Shown here piece after piece: positions 1 to 9,505 of a DNA stretch of 26,136 nt. The notes beneath the pieces were generated by a model. The model was not told the origin of the DNA. It searched no databases and was given only the letters and a program-made list of their open reading frames with translations. The position numbers and the translations under genes were made by a program. This DNA comes from Hypsibius dujardini (lineage: Eukaryota > Tardigrada > Eutardigrada > Parachela > Hypsibiidae): the NCBI GenBank assembly GCA_001579985.1, contig LRSR01004395.1, positions 1-26,136 of the forward strand, written 5' to 3'. The first letter of the stretch is position 1, and each line of letters opens with the position of its first letter.

Positions 1-1500
1 CCGTTCCGCTCGTTACGCTCTCGCATCAGGTCGCCGGTCTCTCTGACGACGTGGTTGCGCCTGCAGGCAGTCCTTAGCTCGGGCGGTCGGAGAAACGATT
101 ATGCCGAGTGAGTTGATTTGATGATGGAAGCTGCAGTCTTGAATGCGCAATGAGCTGTGCGTGCATTTGCATTTGCTCATGGGCAGAAGGAGGCAATCGA
201 TGGTGGGGCGCCTCCTTGAGAGAGCGTTTGTCTCGGAGACGCGTTGACAAACAGAATAAAAACCCACACATCACACGCTGCGGCAAAAAGAGGAAGGAAC
301 TTTCAACTCCTTTGGGAATCAATTTTGTTCGTGTCGCGCGAGTCTATTTGCGGTGTGTGTGTTTTGTCTCTCTGCCTTGCAGTTAATTGAGTGGCTGCTT
401 GCAGTGGCTGCTTCACAGGAAGCTGGGCCTGATGAGTATTCGTTTGAAAAAAGGGCTTTTTGTAGAGAGAGAATGAAGTGGCATTTGTTTTATACCCGGT
501 ATTTCCCCTCGTCTTTCCCTGGCGAAACAAATGTCAGCAATTCCAATGTTAATTGAAATCCTTGATGGTTCTCGAAACGGTACCACGGTACGTTACAATT
601 TGGCGGTCTATCTTTTGATCCATACCAAAATCAATCCGTAATTGCATCCCAAAATTGGATGCAAGAACAGCTTATGAATTAAGTGACACTTGCTTGACAA
701 AATTTTGTCATGGAGGGTAAAAAAACGAAATCTAAGAGGTTCATTTGGCAGCATATATTTATACCTCCGGTTACACTTCCTATTGCACCTCTCGCTATAC
801 CTCCGGAGTATATATTATCATTGGGGAAAGGGTCAGTCTTGTGCAAATTCTCCCGCTTTGATTGCAGAATGATTCCATGTCATTTTGCATGACCAACTGG
901 CCTCTAGGGGTGAGAAACAAATGGAAAAATGAAAGTCACAATGGGGAAAATACTTTGACTACCAAAAGGACTAATCAATGGTCACTTGACATTGTACTCG
1001 TCTTTTACCAACATGACAAGTATTTTTAGACTCTGCACTTAACAAAACTATTGAAATCGATAAGATTTTCTCCATTTCCAGACTTTTCAAATTTACTCTG
1101 AAAAAACTTCTAAATCCCAATACAATTGGTGTAATAAATGGTACTCTGTTTGGTCACCTTTTTAGTTCAGGGATTAAAAAGGGTCAGAAACTGCTTTGTT
1201 AAAATGTAACCGTATTTCGGATACTGCTTTTTCGGGAGGGTTTTGCAACATGTGAATGGGATGGCAGTGGAATTGCTGTACGAAAAACAGTGAAGTTAAT
1301 TTCTGGGATGGTTTTTACAGGTGGAACGCAGAATACCTCTTGCTTCATTTTGTGTTTAGTTTAGTCAATATTAGTGGTGACTTATTAAATTTATTTTCTC
1401 CGTGACTAAACTAAAACTTTTCTTTGGCGACATTTTCAATATTGGCAAACACTGGACATTTCCATTTCCACTATAAAAATGGTGATTCATAAGTGTAATT
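1..1500. other. Non-coding stretch, possible exon edge at 1-60
   Basis: No gene here can be supported. On the minus strand, bases 60 to 1 follow an acceptor-like CTGCCTGCAG and stay open in one frame rich in Arg, Glu and Asn, so an exon of a gene lying beyond the left edge is possible but unproven. The plus strand is also open there, which weakens the case. A small inverted repeat (TTTAGTTTAGTCA near 1357-1369 against TGACTAAACTAAA near 1403-1415) could form a hairpin. The rest is AT-rich sequence with no recognisable motif. Confidence 0.3.
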
Positions 1501-1514
1501 AATGTAACACTGAT

Positions 1515-1735
1515 CCCATTTTAAATTCAATTGGAAATCGATTGATATCAGCCGAATATATTTCGGATTTGAGATGACGGAGTTATATGCGAACTTCGGA
1601 AAGCGTCGTTGGTATTTTCAGCCCTTTTCGCAAACTGCCCAGAGCTCCGCCCCCTCACATGCGAAAACCAATCTAGCCAACGCCAATCGATTTCAAATTA
1701 AATTTGAAGTGGAATAGTGTTAAGACCATCATATT
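1515..1735. repeat. Foldback repeat, GGGGCGGAGC-core family, copy 1
   Basis: The two halves are imperfect inverted repeats. The left half contains AATCGATTGATATCAGCCGAA; the right half, read on the other strand, contains AATCGATTGGCGTTGGCTAGA, followed inward by GAGGGGGCGGAGCTCTGGG. Outer flanks AACACTGATCCCATTTTAAA and AACACTATTCCACTTCAAA also pair. The same core recurs at about 9316-9455, inside 16181-16949, and at 25770-25975, so this is a dispersed family of small foldback elements. I saw no transposase and no clear target-site duplication. Confidence 0.6.
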
Positions 1736-2479
1736 CGGTGTACATATTTTGATGAGTCGCCATTTCGGTCGTTTGGTTGCTCACCATTGCAAGAAACCAT
1801 ATCAATGAAACTATTAACAGTCTTTCAAGGCTGACGGGTACCACTGCCCCCTCCCTCCCCCTCCATGAATGGAGCAGCTATTTAACACGGCCTGTCCTAG
1901 ACTCATTGAGGTTCAAATGAATCCTGTTTTTGAAGAGCTAATAATCAATTGGCCATTTTCACATACGACCAGCTGGAACAGGACGTAATCATCTCCCCCC
2001 CCCCCTGGGAGCCCCCCCTTCCAGAAGGGGGGAGAGGGCTTTTTAATATTACTTATTTAAATCAAATAACCAATACGCCACAATGGAACAACTGTGTTCG
2101 CAAAGTATTTTCTTCTTCACTATTCAGTTTGACATGCTACGGAGAATAAAATTATTACGTCTATTATTATTTTTACGGAAAAAAGAGAGGTGCAATCGAT
2201 GGAGCAATTTATCGATTGAAATCGGGCAATCTGTCGCCGCAATGTGTCTAAATTATGAACGACCTTTTGGGATTGAAATTATTCCACAAGTTAAGTGGAA
2301 CAGGTTGTGCTTAGATTGGGATTTGGTTACAGGCATCCCGATAACATCTTGCATTCTTTGACATTCATCAATAATAATGTCGTTTCACCCAATGAACTTT
2401 TAAGCACCACGATTTTGGGAAGATTTAATTTATGATTTTGATATAGAAAGGGCTATTTGCTCACAATCTCACACAACCA
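1736..2479. other. Non-coding stretch with C-rich hairpin
   Basis: No gene is supported. At about 1993-2040 a run of C, then CCCCCCCTTCCAGAAGGGGG, makes a short hairpin with a GC-only stem, followed by a T-rich stretch. It resembles the C-run and G-run arms of the hAT-type element at 6179-6710, but I could not align it further. Short open frames here have no family features. Confidence 0.35.
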
Positions 2480-3942
2480 TGCTATGCTCACAAACCGGGT
2501 AACCGTTTTGATTACCAATGGTTACGTGGACAACCTTTTTCGCCCAAAATTAAGGCACCTTTTTACAATGAACACAACCTTTTCAGCTTCAAAATAACTA
2601 AGCTAAAAAGGAGCAGCAACTAATTTTTAATAAACCTAAGCCGTCGGCATAGCTCCTTGGCAATGTCGTCGTGCGAATCAGACATTTCAGAGATACTAAA
2701 CAGATTTAGATTTAATGGACTCTGCAATACTTCCTGAACATGCTTCAAAGGGCGTCATCCCCACCTAGAAGAGGTCACACTAAAATCTTCTCGATTACTC
2801 AGGAAATTAATGGGTGGAAACTTATTTTTGAGAGCAAGTTCTACCAGTTTCCACTCCCCTCAAGTCCAAAAACAACAGTAACTTAAAATGCAAAAAGCTA
2901 GATATTTTAGTGCTCTTTACGAAAATGAAAACGATTCTTCAATTTAACAATCAGTTGCGTGTCTACACGCTAAACTCGCCGATGAACAGAAAAGAGACAG
3001 CTTTTTCTACTTAAATGAGACACGCCATTTCGTCCACAATTTTCTCAGTTTTTGTGATTTTGCAATTTTATAAAGTGTGCCAATTAGCCCCTTTAAGCAG
3101 CCAAGTTAAACTGGTAGAAGTTTGTACTTTCATCGAACTGAGAATCAAAAAAGAGTTGAAGATGGAGTAAGGGGAAGTTCTCCTCCCTGAAAATGTCTCA
3201 GCGTGTCCGCCGCGTGGTCTTATTCTTCTCTTTGACCCAGGAGGGCCTTTCAAAGGTAACGTAGTGAACACTAAACTTATTTTGATTTGAAAATGCATTT
3301 TGAGCGCTGCATTTAGAGTTTTGTTGAAAATCTGCCTTACTAAGAAAGGAGGTTCAGCCATTACAGTAAATGAAAAAACCCCCTCACTTTCAGGAGGGTC
3401 CGGAAGAAATGATGGATCTTTTTTCTGGCAAGGATTGGCCAAAAATGTGTTGCAGGTAATCGATTGGCCAAAGAATTATCAAAGTCTTTTTACATTTGAG
3501 CACCTTTGAGAAACGATGAGAAACTCTGAATTGTTCGGTTTTCCATAACTGGTGCGGATTGACAGGGACAAAACGTCGATTTGGTGCTTCCCGGAGAAGA
3601 TGGAATAAACGTAAACAAACCCAAATTAATGCAGATTTGTATGATAAAACGAAAGAGGAGAACATTCTCTGTGGAATGAGTGGTGATCTAATTTCCCCCT
3701 ACTAAAGGGGACGAAGCAGCAATGTCGGTGAAGTTCGTCTCAAAAATTCGATAAGACAATATTTTAGCCGTCCACATTATTTGATTATTTTTTGTTAAAT
3801 CTTCCTAACTGAGCCTTGAAATTGCCCTTTTTGGAACTTGCAGCATATTGCTCCCTTCAGAAAATGATTTCAAGGTGATGTCTATAAGAAAAGATTGCCT
3901 CAACTTTTGGCGAAAAAAGGTTGTGCGGGTTGTGAGCATAGC
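2480..3942. mobile_element. Candidate 1.46 kb element with inverted ends
   Basis: Sequence at 2480-2571 reads GCTATGCTCACAAACC, then CAACCTTTTTCGCCCAAAAT and TAAGGCA. The reverse complement of 3885-3942 reads GCTATGCTCACAACCCGC, CAACCTTTTTTCGCCAAAAG and TGAGGCA. The left arm has about 36 extra bases that themselves form a GGTAACC/GGTTACG hairpin. Between the arms no transposase is recognisable. Two stretches look exon-like by splice signals (an ATG at about 3193 with donor AAGGTAACG near 3256, and an acceptor CTTTCAG near 3392 with donor CAGGTAATC near 3455), but the encoded peptide of about 42 residues matches nothing I know. Element ends and target duplication are not resolved. Confidence 0.4.
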
Positions 3943-4096
3943 TCTCTCTTTGATATTTTCACAGACCACTTTGATTCACTCCCAAGAATCAACGATCGGA
4001 TCATGGAATTTTACGTCAAGGAAGTAAATAGACCTCAGGCCTGATGGTCAGGTCTTTTAAAAAATAACGCTGCGCTGAAGCGAAAACGGTGAAGCC

Positions 4097-5451
4097 CTAA
4101 TTGCGAAATGAATCACCTTGCTTCGCACAAACGTAATCAAATAGAACCTGCGCGTCAAACTCTTTCGTCCGGCGTCCCAGGTGCAGGCCGTCGTAGGTAT
4201 CCCTAAACACTCGACTAGCTTCATAATGAGAGCCCCAAAAGATTGACCTTGTTGTGGATAAGACATTTTTGGCAGCGTTATTGTAAGCGACAATGTTGCG
4301 GTCCTTCAGCTTGCCGATCGGGTCGGTGAATTTCCGCCGAATCAACGGCTCCAAAATGGCATTTTGCGGCACCCAAATAAATGACGTGGATGTTGGAAGC
4401 GCTGTGATTGCAGGAATATGTCCCTTCAAATCCCTGAGAAAACACAACCCAAACACATAAACATTACATCACTAATCGTGTATAAATTCTTTAAATTTTT
4501 TCCCAATAATTAAACAGCACTTCGAATTGAATTAGAAGAAAGAATATTTATTATTTGATCGCTTGTCAATTGTTTTTACCCTTTTCTTCTACTTTTTTTG
4601 TGACTTAATTTATTACATATTGGCTGTCCGAAAAAAAGCTTTTCCTTCGTCGATGAAAATTGAAAAGAAAACAAGTACGTAGAACTCTTGCTAATAATTA
4701 TTTTCAACTTGAAGTCAAACGAACTTTTGATACTGTTTGAGGCAGTCCGAGTCACTTTTTTTCTGCTTGATGCAAGTCCAGATGGACCACAGACCGTGTG
4801 AGACCAAGAGTAAATCGGTGCTGCTGCTCGTGGCATCCTTCACAATGCTCCTCAATTTTCCATCGGTCAGAGCGACAAGCCAGTGAAATTTCGCTTCCAA
4901 ACCGATTTCCGGTAAACTCTTGGAGCGATCATTGTGTTTCGGGATGATTTTTTGGTTCTCCCGTTGAGCTGCGAGTCCTCTATTGGGATTAGTTGGCGCC
5001 GGACCCGGATCTGGTACGGAGTGATTCGTGGTCCAGTCTTCGTCCAGTCCGGTGGCTTGGTAGAGGAGGGAAAAGTACAACTGCCGCATCCGTGAGTCGC
5101 CAGCGATGACAATTCTCAACGGTCTTCCGGTCCGGTTCAACCGCAGCTGAAGGCATCGTCTTGTTTGTCTGTAATCAGGTAGTGAAAGCCAAAATTTGAA
5201 GCGCATGGAATTTTTATGGAATTTTCATCAGGACTCCATCATGAGAGAGTAAGATGTCAGCGAGGTGGATATGCAAACGCTTACTCAGTTGTCAAGTACG
5301 CGAGCTCCGCTTGGCATGACGTGGACGGGGGTTGAAAAATCCCAACTGAAAAGCGGTCATTCTCCTCAAACTGCGGCAGTCCGGTGAATAATAGAACTAA
5401 CGTGCAAGTACTCCCGATGATGATGAGGCTCGCGCAGAAAGTCCAGTGCAT
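4097..5451 (-). CDS. CASD1-like SGNH-domain membrane protein (3 exons)
   Basis: Exons on the minus strand are 5451-5285, 5168-4725 and 4433-4097; introns of 116 and 291 bases have GT..AG ends and both phases (2 and 2) agree. The product is 315 residues. Residues 5-24 are a signal-anchor, so a Golgi lumenal enzyme is likely. It matches the N-terminal catalytic domain of CASD1, the sialate O-acetyltransferase: GDSRMRQLYFSLL gives block I with Ser81 as nucleophile, SHGLWSIW matches the middle block, IWVPQNAILEPL the next, and DGLHLG supplies Asp285 and His288. The multi-pass Cas1p domain that follows in CASD1 is absent; the frame stops 25 residues after DGLHL. The acetyl or acyl substrate is therefore inferred. 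The start ATG at 5451 is preceded at 5459 by an out-of-frame ATG. The donor GTTCGT of exon 2 is weak; an alternative donor CAAG/GTGATT near the stop could extend the C-terminus. Confidence 0.85.
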
Positions 5452-6178
5452 ATTTTCATGATACACTTTCCAACTCCTCCAAAAAGTGTGCCACTTTCGG
5501 TCGCATCATTACTAATACACTGATGTAATTGTGCCACTCGAGCGAGGAGGTAATCATCTAAAGGCCAAAAAACGGTCTCAGATCGGTGACTCTCTCTGTT
5601 CAGCGCATCAAGAGACGCAGAGTGTTTTTCTCTCTCTCTCTCTCAGTGTCATCATCAATGACATCGACTCACACTGTTTCAATTCAAGGTCGACCGCCTC
5701 CGGATTTGCGTTCCTTCATGTACCAATACTTAGAATAACGACTAGCGCTGAGGAAATAAGATTATAATTAGGGATGGTAAACTAAAGAAACTAATCTAAC
5801 TTAACTTTTAGTCTAAACTAAACCTATCATCTCTACTTGACTGCAAGTCATTTAATTATGCTCAAGTTGTATTGTGGAGTACCTCATCAATCCTACCTGA
5901 GAAAGTGCCTGGTTACGACCCACACAAGAAGAGTTATCTATCCGGAAGAACAGGTCCTTAGCATGCACAGAAGCGCACAAAGTATAATGCAGCGAAAATA
6001 CCTTCTCATACAAACATGCCATAATTAGCATTGCGGCAGACTGGGTAAGCCAATTAATGAAGGCATGTGAACGCTTCGTTAAACACGGCATGGGGCAGTC
6101 AGTCCATCAATGACTCGTACCATCAACTGCTCTACTTACCTGAAATAATGATCCGCCTCAACGAGCCGCCTTTGCAGT
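5452..6178. promoter_or_regulatory. Divergent intergenic region, CASD1-like / HtrL
   Basis: The CASD1-like gene (minus) and the HtrL gene (plus) are transcribed away from each other, so 5452-6825 must hold both promoters. I see a (TC)n run at about 5631-5643 but no TATA box that I would defend. The hAT-type MITE at 6179-6710 sits inside this region, just upstream of the HtrL start. Short open frames here show no conserved features. Confidence 0.4.
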
Positions 6179-6710
6179 CAGAGGCTCGTTTAGGGTCCTT
6201 ACAAGTCGGAACCAGAACCCCCCCCCCATCCTAGGCCCAGGGGGTGGGCAAACGGGCAAAATGTTTTTATTTCAAGAGTGAACTCGAAATTCGGCCTCTT
6301 GTCCCTGATTATTTTGAAACTTGTGGGCGCGTGGGGGTCTGATTTTCAGGGGCCCACTTGTATTTTCAAAACATTTTTAAAAACGTCAATTTGTTTATTA
6401 ACTTTGGATTGTTTTTGAATTTTTCGAATCTCCATTTGTATTCATCCATAGGGAGCTTGCACTGGATCTCAACAAACCTCATATTCAAACGAAAAACTGA
6501 TGTTTTTGAAAATGCTTTGAAATCCCAGGTGGGCCCCTGAAAATCAGACCCCTACACCCCCATAAGTTTCAAAATGATCAGGGAAATGAGGCCGAATTTT
6601 GGGTTAAATCTTCAAAAAAATGCATTTTGCCCCTTTGCCCACCCCCTGGCCCTATCGTGGGGGGGGGGGTGGTCTGGGGCCGACCTGTAAGGAACCTGAA
6701 CGAGCCTCTG
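6179..6710. mobile_element. hAT-type foldback MITE, 532 bp
   Basis: The element is a near-complete palindrome. The left end CAGAGGCTCGTTTAGGGTCC and the reversed right end CAGAGGCTCGTTCAGGTTCC match, and the arms continue through a C-run/G-run, GGGGGTGGGCAAA, and GTCTGATTTTCAGGGGCCCAC to a centre near 6445. It is flanked by TTTGCAGT (6171-6178) and ATTGCAGT (6711-6718), an 8-base duplication with one mismatch. Ends starting CAG plus an 8-base duplication are typical of the hAT superfamily. There is no coding capacity. It lies 116 bases before the HtrL start codon and may affect that promoter or 5' untranslated region. Confidence 0.8.
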
Positions 6711-6825
6711 ATTGCAGTCACACACCAGATGAACGTATACCTCATCGACTCAAGAAGACCTTCGTCGCCCCTTCATCTCATGGCTGTCATTAATATAATT
6801 GCTGCGTCATCCATCCCAGAGGACC

Positions 6826-8527
6826 ATGCTGAAAAGAACAGCCTCAACGGGGCACTTCCAGCACATCCCCTCCACGGATGTGTACTTTCGTGTCATTTCA
6901 GCCGAGCTCTTCCCGGCTATACGAGTTTGTGGCTTCCTCTACGTAACTCTCTATCTTTTCCTCGTGAGTGACTCGTTTTTTTACATCGGTTCACTGCAAA
7001 ACGCTCGCAGCGTAAATCGTCAAAAACGAGCGCAATTCGAGGGCTCTTCCCATCACGATCGGTCGGTGGTGACGGTCGTCTCCGCTTACTACAACCTCCA
7101 TTCCCCGAAGCACTCCCACGGGGATTACGCCGTGTGGATGAGCAACTTCCTAAGTGAGGTTCCGTGTTATTTGTACATTTTTACCGACGATGAGAGCTAC
7201 CCGATGCTGCGCGAATTGCGGTCTGCTCATTTAAATCGCACCAAATTCCTCATCAAGCCCTTTGAGGAGCTTCGAATGGCGAAATTGGGCGAGGCCTTCT
7301 GGAGGAAGCACTACGATATGGATCCTCGGTGGAAGCGGCACAATTCCCGGCTCTACATTATTTGGAATGAGAAGACGAATTTCGTGATGGACGCGATTGG
7401 GGATGATCCATTTAATTCGGACTACTTCATCTGGTGGGAGGAGCCATGTGAAAAATTATACTCAGGCTGATGAAGCAACCTAGACCCTGAGATAAATAAA
7501 TAAAAATGAATAAATGAACATGAAAATACATAAATCAAAATATATTTGTTAACATTTATTAAAATAATTTAAAATAAAAGGACCTGGATTTGGTATTGAT
7601 AATTGACATATTATTTCTTCTCTGATGACTTGAATGTCTGACAAATATTTGTGGAATATAAATTGCACGTTCTAGTACCGGGAATCTAGTTATTGTTTTA
7701 CTTTCCTCCTAATTGAAAATCAATCACAATAATCACGCAACGGTGTAGACTAATTGTCAAGTTGAATTGACGGATAGGAAAAACTTTCCAATACCGTTTG
7801 ATCATAACGAAACTTACGAATTTGTTCAAATATAATACTATACCTGCTTGGGTTGAATAACTTTTTACGGAGATTTCCATTACACTCTTTATAAGCTGGT
7901 TCTACGTATTTGTGTGTGCCTAGAATTAAACTAACAAAATTAAAAATTAAAAAATGGTATCCTAATAATAGTAAAAAATTATAATAAATAATAGTAAATA
8001 ATAATAGTAAATAATAAAAGTAAAACAATAGTACCCTAACCATTTAGTAGGCTTCAGAAAATACCAACGCGTTTACTAACTTTATTTCACTGTTCAACAT
8101 TTCTAGGTGCGACATTGGATCCTTCAGGAATGCCAGTCGCCTGCCGCAGCTTCGGACCTTTCCAAACGAGAAGAAAATTAGTCAGCTGGATTCGACGAAA
8201 ATTCACATGGAAATACTGTATCCCTTTAGGAGGCGGGATTATGCGTTGCTACCGAACAACGGTCTGCCCGTCCGGCGTTTTCAGAAAGAGGTTCGCCTTG
8301 CCGGAGGCTTCATGGTCGGTCATCGACGAGCTTGGCAGAAATGGAACGGAATTTTCTACGAGACTTTAATGAGGATGAGCGACGCGAACCGTTTTGTGGG
8401 GGACGATCAAATTGTCATGGTTAACGTGGCGGTTATGCATCCCGAACTGACCAAGTTCATCACGCCTAAACCGTATTTCAACGACACCGGAGACGGCTGG
8501 TTTTACTTTCAGTATTTATTTTCCTGA
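6826..8527 (+). CDS. HtrL/YibB-family protein (2 exons)
   Basis: Exons are 6826-7433 and 8107-8527, with a 673-base AT-rich intron in phase 2. The product is 342 residues. An in-frame TAA at 6796 supports the ATG at 6826. Residues about 30-52 are a signal-anchor, giving a type II membrane protein with its catalytic domain in the lumen. The domain opens with VVTVVSAYYNL and continues with YAVWMSNFL and YIFTDDES. The splice restores FIWCDIGSFRN, the aromatic-D-x-G block of the HtrL_YibB family; reading through the donor would give a stop instead, so the splice is well supported. A later block FVGDDQIVMVN also fits. Bacterial members lie in lipopolysaccharide loci and the fold is glycosyltransferase-like, but the animal substrate is unknown. 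It is transcribed in the same direction as the C1GALT1-like gene, 1 kb downstream. Confidence 0.9.
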
Positions 8528-8620
8528 TGATCAATCACAATTAACGTGTTCTTTCAAGTCGTTTATTTTCTGCATATCGAAGATGACAGCGAACAAAATT
8601 GTGTCCGCTCGATATGTGCC

Positions 8621-8811
8621 TGTGTCTGTGTCTGTGTCTGTGTCTGTGTCTGTGTCTGTGTCTGTGTCTGTGTCTGTGTCTGTGTCTCTGTCTCTGTCTG
8701 TGTCTGTGTCTGTGGCTGTGACTGTGTCTGTGTCTGTGTCTCTGTCTCTGTCTCTGTCTCTGTCTCTGTCTCTGTCTCTGTCTGTGTCTGTATATGTGGC
8801 TGTGTCTGTGC
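8621..8811. repeat. TGTGTC hexanucleotide array
   Basis: About 190 bases of TGTGTC units, with an inner stretch of TGTCTC units at about 8740-8785, lie 94 bases past the HtrL stop. Both strands are open here only because the repeat has few stop codons (Ser-Val, Cys-Val, Arg-His or Asp-Thr repeats), so those frames are not genes. Confidence 0.9.
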
Positions 8812-9315
8812 CTGGTAGCTGGGCTATGATTTCTGCGAGCTTGCATTCTCTTACTCGTTCGGACAACGACACGGAGGAAGTAATTATGCGCTCCACTCTC
8901 GGTTCTTCTTCTGTTTCCGCCACGGTCGATTACAGGCTAAAACGAGTGACAATATGTACTATGTACATGAGTAACAGAAAGTTACGCAATTAAGTCGGTT
9001 AATAATCCGGAAAAGCCCAACGGTACTGAGATGCTCCTGCCCACTGCCACTAATGCGTACCTTCAGGGCCATGCCGTCTGCTTTTTTGTACCGGTAATAG
9101 TGCTGAAACTGTAAATAAAAGGGTTTTGGGCTAATATCATACACATTTTTGCCACCTATATGGGTGCAATAATTACTTATGGATATTTGGAGGGACCCGC
9201 GACGACACTCCTGCTGGTCGCCGCAGTTTGCCATCTTTATTCTTCTTAATTTGTCAGCATTGGTGTACTGGAATTTCAAGCTGGACAACCTAATATGCTC
9301 GGGTACGTCAAACCC

Positions 9316-9455
9316 CATAGCTCCGCCCCCTGACACCCAAAAATATTTTCGTTGATGCCAATTGATTCTTAATTAACTTTTCGATGTGGTAGCGTCAAAA
9401 GATTCTTAATTTGACGTTTTCCAAGAAATCATTCTTTTTGCAGTGGCAATAAATA
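9316..9455. repeat. GGGGCGGAGC-core repeat, half copy
   Basis: TAGCTCCGCCCCCTGACACC followed by TTGATGCCAATTGATT matches the right half of the foldback at 16181-16949 (TTCCGCCCCCTGGCATCC then TTAATGCCAATCGATT). A downstream TTTGCAGTGG also corresponds to TTTACAGTGG there. The matching left half is not present, so this is a truncated copy. Confidence 0.5.
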
Positions 9456-9505
9456 TTAAAAATATTTATTTATATGAATAAATAAATAGATATTTATTAT
9501 TGCAG

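Larger units (their letters stand above)
8528..9505. other. Intergenic region or C1GALT1-like 5' intron
   Basis: This region separates HtrL from the first C1GALT1-like exon I could place. It contains the TGTGTC array and one half-copy of the GGGGCGGAGC foldback family. The missing N-terminal signal-anchor exon of the C1GALT1-like gene should lie here. A candidate beginning ATGGGTGCAATA at 9160 encodes a hydrophobic TTLLLVAAV stretch, but it has no donor in the phase needed to join position 9506, so I did not use it. Confidence 0.4.

Noticed and set aside
7434-7470. HtrL exon 1 read through to its stop (WWEEPCEKLYSG).
   Set aside because: Splicing at 7433 restores the family block FIWCDIGSFRN, so the read-through tail is intronic.
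8531-8993. Long open frames on both strands with Asp-Thr, Arg-His, Ser-Val and Cys-Val repeats.
   Set aside because: They are translations of the TGTGTC array and have no flanking coding signal.
9160-9249. ATG-started hydrophobic peptide (TTLLLVAAV) as the missing C1GALT1-like signal-anchor exon.
   Set aside because: No donor in phase 1 is available before its stop codon, so it cannot join exon 9506-9776.
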